64,000 nt of DNA from Geodermatophilaceae bacterium NBWT11. Its GTDB lineage: Bacteria > Actinomycetota > Actinomycetes > Mycobacteriales > Geodermatophilaceae. A program made the position numbers and the translations under genes. The stretch covers positions 2,666,001 to 2,730,000 of the forward strand of contig CP043652.1 of NCBI GenBank assembly GCA_014218215.1, given 5' to 3'. The notes beneath the pieces were generated by a model. It was not told where the DNA came from, searched no databases, and saw only the letters and a program-made list of their open reading frames with translations. Below, piece by piece: positions 52,228 through 60,034 of the stretch (positions within the stretch are counted from its first letter, which is position 1; the number at the start of each line of letters is the position of its first letter).

Positions 52228-53474
52228 GACCCGGGCGAGGTTACGTGCGCGCCCTTCAGCAGCAGCACGGCCAGCGGGACCAGCAGCACCCCGGCGGCGA
52301 CGGCGACCGTGCCGTAGCCACCGGCCGACAGCACCGGTCCGGCCAGCGCGCCGGCGGTGGCCCCGGCCAGGCCCATCACCAGGTCCGAGCTGCCCTGCAC
52401 CGGGGTGCGCACCTCGGCGGGGACGGACTCCGAGAGCAGCGTGGAGCCGGCGACCAGCCCGGCCGACCAGCCGAGCCCCAGCAGCAGCATCGAGACGGTC
52501 ACCCAGCCGTGGGCCTCGGCCGGGGCGAGCCCGCCGACCAGCAGCGCCACGGCGAGCAGGCCCACCCCGAGCCCGAGGGTGGGCACCCGGCCGAACCGGT
52601 CGGCCAGCCAGCCCATCACCGGGGAGGCGGCGTACATGCCGGCCACGTGCACGCTGATCACCAGCCCGACCAGCTGCAGCGAGGCGCCGCCGTGGCCCAG
52701 GTGCACCGGGGTCATCACCATCACCCCGACCATCACCGCGTGCGACGTGGCGATCGCGACCAGCCCGAGCCGGGCGGCCGGCAGGCCCCACACCACGCCG
52801 AGCGTGGTCCGCAGGGAGGGCCGTGGACCGGTCGGCGCGCCGGGCCCGGCGACCACCAGCGGGTCGGGCCGCAGCAGCACCCAGACCAGCACCGCGCCGG
52901 CGGCGAAGGCGGCCGCGGCGAGCAGGAACGGCCCGGCCAGCGGGGTCACCCCGACCGCCTCGCCCAGCCGGCCGCCGACGCCGGACAGGTTGGGGCCGAG
53001 CACCGCGCCGGCCGTGGTCGCCCACACCACGGTGGACAACGACCGGCCGCGGGTCGCCGGCGTGGCTGCGTCGGTGGCGGCGTAGCGGGCCTGGAGCCCC
53101 GACGCCGTGGCCCCGCCGACCAGCAGCAGACCGGCGACGAGGAGCACGAACGAGCCGAGGACGGCGGCGAGCACCACCAGCCCGGCGCCGGCCAGGCCCA
53201 GCCCGTACCCGGTCGCCAGCGCCGGACGTCGTCCGCGGGCGGCGGCCAGCCGGGCCATCGGCACCGCGAGCCCGGCCGCGCCCAGCACGGTGGCGGTCTG
53301 CGCCAGACCGGACAGCGCCGTCGACCCCGACACCTGCTCGGCCAGCAGACCGCCGACGGCGATCCCGCCGGCCACCCCGACGCCGCCGAGCACCTGGCTG
53401 CCCACCAGCACGGGGACCGCCCGCCGGCGGGCCTGCTCACGGCTCGCGGTCGGGGTCTCGACGGCACGGGTCAC
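52224..53474 (-). CDS. MFS transporter co-transcribed with cobG-cobH-cobIJ
   Basis: 416 residues, about 12 membrane helices; the MFS loop motifs appear as MARLAAARGRRPAL and MGWLADRFGRVPTLGLG. It begins the cobG unit (ATGA overlap), so its substrate may be linked to corrinoids or their precursors; no substrate signature is known. GTG start at 53474, divergent from the TPR gene. Confidence 0.88.
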   Translation of the reverse strand: MTRAVETPTASREQARRRAVPVLVGSQVLGGVGVAGGIAVGGLLAEQVSGSTALSGLAQTATVLGAAGLAVPMARLAAARGRRPALATGYGLGLAGAGLVVLAAVLGSFVLLVAGLLLVGGATASGLQARYAATDAATPATRGRSLSTVVWATTAGAVLGPNLSGVGGRLGEAVGVTPLAGPFLLAAAAFAAGAVLVWVLLRPDPLVVAGPGAPTGPRPSLRTTLGVVWGLPAARLGLVAIATSHAVMVGVMVMTPVHLGHGGASLQLVGLVISVHVAGMYAASPVMGWLADRFGRVPTLGLGVGLLAVALLVGGLAPAEAHGWVTVSMLLLGLGWSAGLVAGSTLLSESVPAEVRTPVQGSSDLVMGLAGATAGALAGPVLSAGGYGTVAVAAGVLLVPLAVLLLKGAHVTSPGS

Positions 53475-53554
53475 CCGGAGGATCCTGCCCCGTGGACGGC
53501 GGGAAGGGCAGCGGCCCGTGGCGCGTTGTGCCCCCGCCTGAGAGGAGGCCCCCC

Positions 53555-53878
53555 ATGACCGACATCGACCTGCACTCCGAGTTCCTCCGCGCCGAGCTGT
53601 TCCTGACCAGCGGGCAGCCGACCGAGGCGGTGGCGATCCTGGCCCCGGTCGTGGCGGCCGAGCCGACCAACGTCGCCGTCCTCGAGCTGCTGGGCCGGGC
53701 CTGCTTCGAGTCCGCGCAGCTGGTCAGGGCCGAGCAGGCGTTCGAGGCCCTGGTGGGCCTGGCGCCGGCCGACGGCTGGGCCCGCCGGGCGCTGGCCCGC
53801 ACGCTGGAGCGCCAGCACCGGGCCGACGAGGCCGCACTGCACCACCGGCTGGCCGACGCCCTCGGCGCGGCGAGCTGA
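53555..53878 (+). CDS. Tetratricopeptide-repeat protein
   Basis: 107 residues with about two and a half TPR units: FLTSGQPTEAVAILAPVVAAEPTNVAVLELLGRACFESAQLVRAEQAFEALVGLAPADGWARRALARTLERQHRADEAALHHRLADAL. Predicted all-helical scaffold for protein contacts. Strong ribosome site GAGGAGG 6 bases before the ATG. Common as a single-copy small TPR protein in actinobacteria; partner unknown. Followed by a perfect palindrome. Confidence 0.88.
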   Translation: MTDIDLHSEFLRAELFLTSGQPTEAVAILAPVVAAEPTNVAVLELLGRACFESAQLVRAEQAFEALVGLAPADGWARRALARTLERQHRADEAALHHRLADALGAAS

Positions 53879-53881
53879 GGT

Positions 53882-53920
53882 GGAGGGCCGGAGCGCAGGA
53901 GACCTGCGCTCCGGCCCTCC
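53882..53920. terminator. Palindromic terminator family 3, copy 2
   Basis: Perfect 18-base arms (53882-53899 GGAGGGCCGGAGCGCAGG, 53903-53920) around AGA. Sits between converging genes. Compared with 34450-34488, bases differ in pairs that keep the stem. Confidence 0.9.
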
Positions 53921-53922
53921 GC

Positions 53923-54459
53923 CTACGCGGTGCGGCCCAGGCGGGCGAGCACCCGGGTCTGCCGGTCGGCGCCGTCCGGGGCGGGGACGGCGGGGGCGCA
54001 GATGCCGTCCATGTGCAACGCCTCGCCGAAGCCGTCCGCGCCGGCCTCGGTGCGCGCCAGCTCGGCGTCGGTGAGCGTCTCGTCGCCGCCGGTGGCCCGG
54101 GCGACGTCCCAGCGGTGCACGACCATGTCCCAGACGTAGAACTGCTCGAGCGTGGCGCCCACGGTGGTGGGGCCGAAGAACCCGTCGTAGGTCCGGTCGG
54201 CCAGCTCGCCGGCCAGGCCGAGCAGCTCGATGCTGTGCGCGCGGAAGGCCGCGGCCGGGTCCGCTAGGTCGGGCGCCGGACCGAGCGCGGCGCCGTGCGT
54301 CGTCAGCAGCTCGCGCTGGGTGGTGACCACGTGGGCGACGACGTCGCGGGCCGACCACCCGTCGCACGGGGACGGCGCGTCCCAGGCGGTGGCCGGGACG
54401 GCGTCGAGGACGGCGGACAGGGGTCGGGCGGCGGCCTCGTAGGCGGCGGTGGCGTTCAC
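53923..54459 (-). CDS. TIGR03086-type metal-binding protein, mycothiol-dependent maleylpyruvate isomerase-like
   Basis: 178 residues, DinB-like four-helix bundle. SPCDGWSARDVVAHVVTTQRELL has the first metal His, and FYVWDMVVHRWDVARATG the later His pair, as in the MDMPI N-terminal family. These proteins often use mycothiol. The GTG at 54459 has GGAGGG 8 bases upstream; longer readings lack one. Divergent from the AraC regulator. Confidence 0.87.
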   Translation of the reverse strand: MNATAAYEAAARPLSAVLDAVPATAWDAPSPCDGWSARDVVAHVVTTQRELLTTHGAALGPAPDLADPAAAFRAHSIELLGLAGELADRTYDGFFGPTTVGATLEQFYVWDMVVHRWDVARATGGDETLTDAELARTEAGADGFGEALHMDGICAPAVPAPDGADRQTRVLARLGRTA

Positions 54460-54497
54460 GCCACGGACCCTCCTGCGTGCGGCAGGGTGGCGTCTTG

Positions 54498-55337
54498 ATG
54501 GAACCCGACACCCCACGCCGCTCGGTGGACGCCGTGGAGCGCGCCCACCTGCGGGCGCCCGGCGACCGCTCGCACGTGATGCACCGCTACCCGCCGCCGC
54601 CCGGGCTGGAGCCGCTGGTGCAGCGGTTCTGGGTGCCGGTCTGGTCGGTGCCGGCCGGGGAGGAGTCGGTGCAGCGGGTGCTTCAGTACCCGGTGTCGCT
54701 GCTGGTCGTCGCGCACGACTACGCCCGCTTCTACGGCGTCCGCACCGGGCTGTCGGAGACCACGCTGGCCGGGGACGGCTGGGCCGTGGGCGTGATGTGC
54801 ACGCCGGCCGCCGGGTCGCTGGTGGCCGGCGGGTCGATGGCCGCGTTCACCGACCGGCACGTGGACCTGGGTGAGGTGCTCGACTCGGCTGAGCTCGTCG
54901 ACAGGGTGCGGACGGCGATGGCCGTCGACCCGCTCGCCGCGACCGCCCACGAGGCCTCCATCGCGGCGTTCGCCGAGGCGCTGACCCCGCTGCTGCCGGT
55001 CGACCCCGAGGGCGAGCTGGTCGACCGGGTGGTCGCGCTGGTGGAGGGCCGGCCCGACCTGCTGCGGGTGGCCCAGCTGTGCGAGGAGACCGGGCTGGGC
55101 GAGCGTGCCCTGCAGCGGCTGCTGCAGCGGCGGCTGGGGCTGACCCCGAAGTGGCTGGTCCAGCGGCGCCGGCTGCAGGAGGCCGCCGACCTGCTGCGGC
55201 ACGACGGCGCCCCGCTCGCCGAGACCGCCGCGGTGCTGGGCTACGCCGACCAGGCCCACTTCGTCCGCGACTTCTCCCGGGTCACCGGCACCACGCCCGG
55301 CCGGTTCGCCGCGTCACACCGTGAGGCGCAGCGGTAG
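54498..55337 (+). CDS. AraC-family transcriptional regulator
   Basis: 279 residues. The N-terminal domain (YPPPPGLEPLVQRFWVPVW) is of the DUF6597 type; the C-terminal HTH_18 domain has LRVAQLCEETGLGERALQRLLQRRLGLTPKWLVQRRRLQEAADLL and AVLGYADQAHFVRDFSRVTGTTPGRF. Probably controls the divergent MDMPI-like gene or itself. ATG at 54498; a GTG at 54477 is possible. Overlaps the converging P450 gene by 24 bases. Confidence 0.9.
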   Translation: MEPDTPRRSVDAVERAHLRAPGDRSHVMHRYPPPPGLEPLVQRFWVPVWSVPAGEESVQRVLQYPVSLLVVAHDYARFYGVRTGLSETTLAGDGWAVGVMCTPAAGSLVAGGSMAAFTDRHVDLGEVLDSAELVDRVRTAMAVDPLAATAHEASIAAFAEALTPLLPVDPEGELVDRVVALVEGRPDLLRVAQLCEETGLGERALQRLLQRRLGLTPKWLVQRRRLQEAADLLRHDGAPLAETAAVLGYADQAHFVRDFSRVTGTTPGRFAASHREAQR

Positions 55338-56510
55338 CGAGTCCCAGGCGCGCAGGGTGTTGTTGAGGTGTCGCACCGGCTCGCCGGTGAGCTCCAGCCG
55401 GGTGACCCGGGCCAGCAGGGCGGTGAGCAGCGACTCGGCCTCCAGCCGGGCGACGTGCTGGCCGACGCACTGGTGGATGCCCATCCCGAAGCCGACGTGG
55501 CCGGAGGGGTCGCGGGTGAGGTCGAAGGCGTCCGGGTCGGCCCAGTGCCGGGGGTCGCGGTTGGCGGCGGCGAAGAACACCAGCACCTTCGCCCCGGCCG
55601 GGACGACCGCGTCGGCGACCGGGACGTCGCGCACCGTCGTCCGGAAGAACGCCTGGACCGGCGACTCCCACCGGACGGCCTCGTCGAAGGCCACCCGCAC
55701 CAGCTCGGGGCGGGCGCGCAGCAGGTCCCAGGCGCCGGGGGTGGCGGCCAGGGCGTGCAGCACCGCGCCGATGCCGTGCACGGTGGTGTCGACCCCCGCG
55801 GTGAGCAGCGAGCGGACGACGAGCGGGGCCTGGGCGTGGGTGAGGTCGCCGCGGTCGGCGGCGGCCCAGATGTCGGCGCCGAAGCCGGCCGGGGCCAGGT
55901 TCTCCCGCAGGCACTGCTGCCCGACCCAGCCGGCGTGCTCGGCCATGTGCTCGTTGCCGGCCAGCACCAGCGGGTTGTCGGTCGGCCCGAAGGCGTTGAA
56001 CGCGTGGTCGCCGTAGGGGAGCAGGTGCTCCCGGCCGTCGGCCCGCAGGCCCACCGCGTCGGGGAAGACCCGCAGCGGGAAGGCCGCGGCCAGCGTCGGG
56101 ACGGCGTCCACCTCGACCTCGGACCGGCCGCCCAGCAGGTCGTCGACCAGGGCCACGGCGTCGGCGGCCCAGTCCTCGCGCAGCCGGCGCAGCGCCCGCG
56201 GGCCGAGGATCCTGGCCAGCACCGTGCGCGGGGCGTCGTGCGCCGGCGGGTCGGCCTCCAGCAGCAGGGACGGCGGGCGCCACGGCGTCTCGGTGCGGAA
56301 GTTCGTCAGCCCCACCCCGGCCGAGGACTCGAAGGACTGCCAGTCGCTCAGCGCCGCCCGGACGTCGGCGTACCGGGCGATCGCGTACGTGTCGTACCGC
56401 GGGAGGCGGACCAGCGGGCCGGCGTCGCGCAGCGCGGCGTGGGCGGGCAGCGGGTCGCGCAGCACCTCGGGGTCGAAGGGGTCCAGGTCCAGGGCCGGCA
56501 GGGCGCTCAC
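55314..56510 (-). CDS. Cytochrome P450, CYP199A-like (para-substituted benzoate O-demethylase)
   Basis: 398 residues. Heme loop FGMGIHQCVG with Cys about 348, I-helix AGVDTT, EXXR in EAVR. Segments PWRPPSLLLEADPP, FPLRVFPDAVGLRADGREHLLPYGDHAFNAFGP and LVVRSLLTAGVDTTVHGIG closely follow CYP199A enzymes, which oxidise 4-methoxybenzoate and related acids. The Arg/Ser of PWRPPS and Arg-Ser of LVVRSL, which I recall as carboxylate-binding in CYP199A4, are kept. GTG overlaps the reductase stop, so electrons probably come from that protein. Confidence 0.9.
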   Translation of the reverse strand: MSALPALDLDPFDPEVLRDPLPAHAALRDAGPLVRLPRYDTYAIARYADVRAALSDWQSFESSAGVGLTNFRTETPWRPPSLLLEADPPAHDAPRTVLARILGPRALRRLREDWAADAVALVDDLLGGRSEVEVDAVPTLAAAFPLRVFPDAVGLRADGREHLLPYGDHAFNAFGPTDNPLVLAGNEHMAEHAGWVGQQCLRENLAPAGFGADIWAAADRGDLTHAQAPLVVRSLLTAGVDTTVHGIGAVLHALAATPGAWDLLRARPELVRVAFDEAVRWESPVQAFFRTTVRDVPVADAVVPAGAKVLVFFAAANRDPRHWADPDAFDLTRDPSGHVGFGMGIHQCVGQHVARLEAESLLTALLARVTRLELTGEPVRHLNNTLRAWDSLPLRLTV

Positions 56511-57463
56511 AGGTCCAGCACCAGACGGTCGCCGCGGGAGCGGGAGACGCAGACGAACAGGCAGTCCCCGGCGGCACGTTCGGCCTCGTCGAGCACCGAG
56601 TCTCGGTGGTCGGGCTCCCCGGCGAGCACGGTCGTCTCGCAGGTGCCGCAGGTGCCCTCCCGGCAGGAGGACAGCACGTCCACCCCGACCGACCGGACCG
56701 CCTCCAGCACGCTGACGTCGGGGGTGACCACCACCTCGACGCCGGTGCGGTCGAGCACCACGGTGAACGGGGTGTCCCGGGCCGGGGCGCCCTGCTCCTG
56801 CGCAGCGAACCGCTCGGTGCGCAGCACTCGCGGGGGGAGGTCGAGGCCGGCGACGGCGTCCAGCAACGGGGCGGGGCCGCAGCAGTAGACCCGGGTGTCG
56901 GCGTCGACCCCGGCGAACAGCTCGGCCAGCGGCAGGTGCCCGTGTTCGTCCTGGGGCAGCACGGTCACCCGGTCGCCGTGCACCGCGAGCTCGTCCAGGA
57001 AGGCCATCGAGTCGCGGGTGCGGCCGCCGTAGACCAGCCGCCAGTCCGCGCCGAGCCGACGGACGGCGTCGATCATCGGCAGCAACGGGGTGATCCCGAT
57101 GCCGCCGGCGATGAAGAGGTAGCGCGGCGCGGGGACCAGCCGGAACTGGTTGCGCGGGCCGCCGACGCCGACCAGGTCGCCGACCGCGAGCTCGTCGTGC
57201 ACCCAGGCCGAGCCGCCGCGTCCGATCGGCTCGCGGAGCACCGCGACCCGGTAGGTCGAGGCGTCCCAGCGGTCCCCGCACAGCGAGTACTGCCGGGTCA
57301 GCCCGGTGGGCAGCACCAGGTCGACGTGCGAGCCGGGCGTCCAGTCGGGCAGCCGGGCCCCGGCCGGGTCGGCCAGGGTGAGCGCGACGACGCCGTCGGC
57401 CACCGTCTCCCTGGCGGTCACCCGCAGCGTGGCCTGCCGCGGCGCTGCGGCGGTCGGTGTCAT
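56507..57463 (-). CDS. VanB/phthalate-dioxygenase-reductase-type oxidoreductase
   Basis: 318 residues, three domains in order: flavin-binding barrel (LTRQYSLCGD at the RXYS motif), NAD-binding domain (FIAGGIGITPLLPMI, YCCGPAPLLDAV) and a C-terminal plant-type 2Fe-2S ferredoxin with CREGTCGTCETTVL and a fourth Cys in CLFVCVSRS. One polypeptide can thus pass electrons from NADH to a P450. Start ATG 57463; an earlier ATG (57475) is possible. Directly upstream of, and overlapping, the P450 gene. Confidence 0.94.
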   Translation of the reverse strand: MTPTAAAPRQATLRVTARETVADGVVALTLADPAGARLPDWTPGSHVDLVLPTGLTRQYSLCGDRWDASTYRVAVLREPIGRGGSAWVHDELAVGDLVGVGGPRNQFRLVPAPRYLFIAGGIGITPLLPMIDAVRRLGADWRLVYGGRTRDSMAFLDELAVHGDRVTVLPQDEHGHLPLAELFAGVDADTRVYCCGPAPLLDAVAGLDLPPRVLRTERFAAQEQGAPARDTPFTVVLDRTGVEVVVTPDVSVLEAVRSVGVDVLSSCREGTCGTCETTVLAGEPDHRDSVLDEAERAAGDCLFVCVSRSRGDRLVLDL

Positions 57464-57512
57464 GCCGCGGAGCATCTCCGGATGCACGTGACGGCTGCCA
57501 TGCCGTTCTCGC

Positions 57513-58247
57513 TCAGTGAGAGACGAGCTGTCGGCCGATCCCTCGGGCCGCCGCCCGCAGCGCCGGGACCTGGGTCCGGGCATCGGCGTCGTTGGGCACG
57601 ATCACCGCCAGCGCGGCGACGACGGCACCGGCCGGGTCGCGCACCGGGACGGCGATCCCGCAGGCGTCGGCGTGGATGTGCCCGGGGCAGAACGCCACGC
57701 CCTCCCGGCGCACGTGGTCCAGTGCCGCCCGCAGCCGTGCCGGGGTGCCGATCGTGGCCGGGGTGAAGGTGCGCAGCGGCCCGGCCAGGGTGCGTTCCTG
57801 CAGGTCGGGGCCCGCATGGGCGAGCAGCACCAGCCCGGAGGACGAGGCGTGCAGCGGCAGCCGACCGGCGATGCGGGTGTAGTTCACGACCGCGCCCGGG
57901 GCGGACAGCCTTTCCAGGAACAGCACCTCGGCGCCGTCGAGCACGCCCAGCTGGGTGTGCTGGCCGACCACGGCGTGCAGGTCCTCCATCAGCGGCATGG
58001 CCACCTCACGCAGCGACAACGCCGGCGAGGCCCGGGCGCCCAGCTCCCACAGCCGCAGGCCCAGCCCGACCCTGCGGTCGGTGTCCCGCCGGAGCAGCCC
58101 CAGCTCGACGAGCTCGGCGACCAGCCGGGACGTCGTCGCCACGTGCAGGCCCGACCGGCGGGCGATCTCGGAGACCCCGAGCGTGGTCTCGCCGGGCCGG
58201 AAGGCGTCGACCACCCGCACCGCCCGGCTGACCACCGACTCGCTCAC
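57513..58247 (-). CDS. IclR-family regulator of the P450 module
   Basis: 244 residues. N-terminal winged helix (TLGVSEIARRSGLHVATTSRLVAELVELGLL) and a C-terminal effector domain with HASSSGLVLLAHAGPDLQERTL and VREGVAFCPGHIHADACGIAVPVRDP-like segments. IclR proteins often control aromatic-acid catabolism and bind an aromatic effector. It lies 49 bases upstream of the reductase gene on the same strand. GTG overlaps the stop of the next gene by 4 bases. Confidence 0.92.
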   Translation of the reverse strand: MSESVVSRAVRVVDAFRPGETTLGVSEIARRSGLHVATTSRLVAELVELGLLRRDTDRRVGLGLRLWELGARASPALSLREVAMPLMEDLHAVVGQHTQLGVLDGAEVLFLERLSAPGAVVNYTRIAGRLPLHASSSGLVLLAHAGPDLQERTLAGPLRTFTPATIGTPARLRAALDHVRREGVAFCPGHIHADACGIAVPVRDPAGAVVAALAVIVPNDADARTQVPALRAAARGIGRQLVSH

Positions 58248-60019
58248 CGGCTGAACAGGTCCGCGCCCTCGCGGGTCACCGTGCCCGGCACCCCGTCGGC
58301 GGAGACCTCGGTGAACGCGTCGGCGTCGGCGACGACGAAGCCCCACCCGCGGTCGAGCCCGGGCGTGACGGTCGTGCCGCCCGCAGCGATGCCGAGCACC
58401 ACGGGCACCCCGGGCGGGGCGGCGACCAGCAGCGTCACCCCGAACGTGGAGCCGTCGCCGGCGTAGGAGCCGCAGCGGGCGGCCACGGTCAGCGAGGCCG
58501 GGTCGGTGCCCGCCGGGTGCCCGGTGCTGCCGCAGCTGCCCCAGCTGGTGGTCTGGGTGCCCACGCTCGCCCAGGCCGTCGTCGTCACGAGGCCGCCGTC
58601 GGGCAGCACTGCAGCAACGGAGACGGCGTCGGCGTCGGTGCCCCCGGGGAGCGGGAACGTGCCGGCGCCGAGCACGGTGACGTCGAGCTGCTCGGGGGCC
58701 CAGCCGGTGGCGTCGCCGATGGTCGACAGCGCGACGGCCAGCGCCCGCGCGGAGCTGGTCGCCGCCCCGGACCGGGACGGCGGCCCGGCGGGGGTGGGGG
58801 GCTCGGCGCCGTCCCCGAGGTCGGCGACGACGGCCGGGCCGTCGGGGTCGAACGGCACGGCCGGGTCGAAGAGCAGGTCGTCCCGGACGACCTGGTACCG
58901 CACCGCGTCCCCGTCGGGCCGGACGGCGACGGCGGCCACGCCGTCCTCGGACACGGGGACGTCGGCGAACACCTCGCTGGTGCTGCCGTCGGCCGCCACG
59001 TCCAGGCCGGGGGAGACCCGTAGCTCGTCACCCGGGCGCCCGACGACCAGCAGGGTGGGGTCCGCGACGCCCTGGTCGGGGCCGACCACCACCGCGGCGG
59101 CCTCCGGGGCCTGGCCGGGGGACCACGCGACGGAATCCAGCTCGCCCGCCGGGGCGCCCGCCGGGCCGGTCAACCAGGTCAGCTCGGTGGTGTCGGGAGC
59201 GCCTCGGCTGAGCAGGACGGCGCGCACCCCGGACAGGTCCCCGGCGAACTCCACGGTCCAGCCGTCAGCGCCGGTGCTGCGCCAGCCCGGGTCCAGGGCG
59301 GTGCGGACGTCGCGGAGGAACCCGTCGTCCGCGGCCAGCGACCCGCGGGTCGGCGAGGCCGTGGGGGTCGCCGAGGGTGCCGCCGCCGTCGGGGCGTCCC
59401 GCGTCGTGAGGCCGGGCGCCAGCACCGCGCCCACGGCGAGGACGGCGACCGCACCGACGGCCAGTGCGACCCGGCGACGCCGGTCGGTGGTCACCCCGCG
59501 GACGCCCAGCGCCACGGTCTCGTCGGTGAGCGTCCCTGCGTCCGACAGCGCGGCCAGCCCGTCGAGCCGGGCCGGGAGGTCGGCGGGGTCGGGGACCTCG
59601 TCGGCGAGCAGGGCCGCGGCGGCGACCGGGTCGGTGTCGGGCACCAGGGCGGTGGTGTCGGGCACGCCCTCGTGGAAGCGCAACACCACCGCGGCCCGCT
59701 GGGCCGGGGTGAGCCGGTCCAGGGCCGCGGCCAGCCGCGCCGCGGACGCGGCGTCGGCGGGGGAGACCCAGAACGGCGGGGTCGGGGTGCCGACGAGCGT
59801 GCCCGACCCGCGGAGCCGGCGTCGCAGGTGGGCCCGGACCAACCCGCGCAGCGCGGCGTCCCGGTCGTCGCCGTCCCGCACGGCGGCCAGCCCGCGCAGC
59901 AGCAGGTCGCGGGCCTCGGCGTCGGAGCCGGTGAGCAGGTGTGCGGTGGGGAGCAGGGCACGCCACTGCTCCGTGACCACCCGCCCGGACCCCCGCACGC
60001 CGCCAGTGAACCCGGTCAC
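58244..60019 (-). CDS. Degenerate ECF sigma-like domain fused to a membrane helix and extracellular domain
   Basis: 591 residues. The first about 120 resemble an ECF (SigE-type) sigma factor: WRALLPTAHLLTGSDAEARDLLLRGLAAV (region 2) and LDRLTPAQRAAVVLRFHEGVPD (start of region 4). The DNA-recognition helix that should follow is replaced by an Asp/Ala/Pro-rich stretch. RRRRVALAVGAVAVLAVGAVLAP is one membrane helix (about 190-210); about 375 outer residues follow with a Thr/Pro stalk, many acidic residues and two Cys (GSCGS, ARCGS). Looks like a membrane sensor derived from a sigma factor. No family known to me. Confidence 0.75.
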   Translation of the reverse strand: MTGFTGGVRGSGRVVTEQWRALLPTAHLLTGSDAEARDLLLRGLAAVRDGDDRDAALRGLVRAHLRRRLRGSGTLVGTPTPPFWVSPADAASAARLAAALDRLTPAQRAAVVLRFHEGVPDTTALVPDTDPVAAAALLADEVPDPADLPARLDGLAALSDAGTLTDETVALGVRGVTTDRRRRVALAVGAVAVLAVGAVLAPGLTTRDAPTAAAPSATPTASPTRGSLAADDGFLRDVRTALDPGWRSTGADGWTVEFAGDLSGVRAVLLSRGAPDTTELTWLTGPAGAPAGELDSVAWSPGQAPEAAAVVVGPDQGVADPTLLVVGRPGDELRVSPGLDVAADGSTSEVFADVPVSEDGVAAVAVRPDGDAVRYQVVRDDLLFDPAVPFDPDGPAVVADLGDGAEPPTPAGPPSRSGAATSSARALAVALSTIGDATGWAPEQLDVTVLGAGTFPLPGGTDADAVSVAAVLPDGGLVTTTAWASVGTQTTSWGSCGSTGHPAGTDPASLTVAARCGSYAGDGSTFGVTLLVAAPPGVPVVLGIAAGGTTVTPGLDRGWGFVVADADAFTEVSADGVPGTVTREGADLFSR

Positions 60020-60034
60020 CGGCAGCGCGTCACC

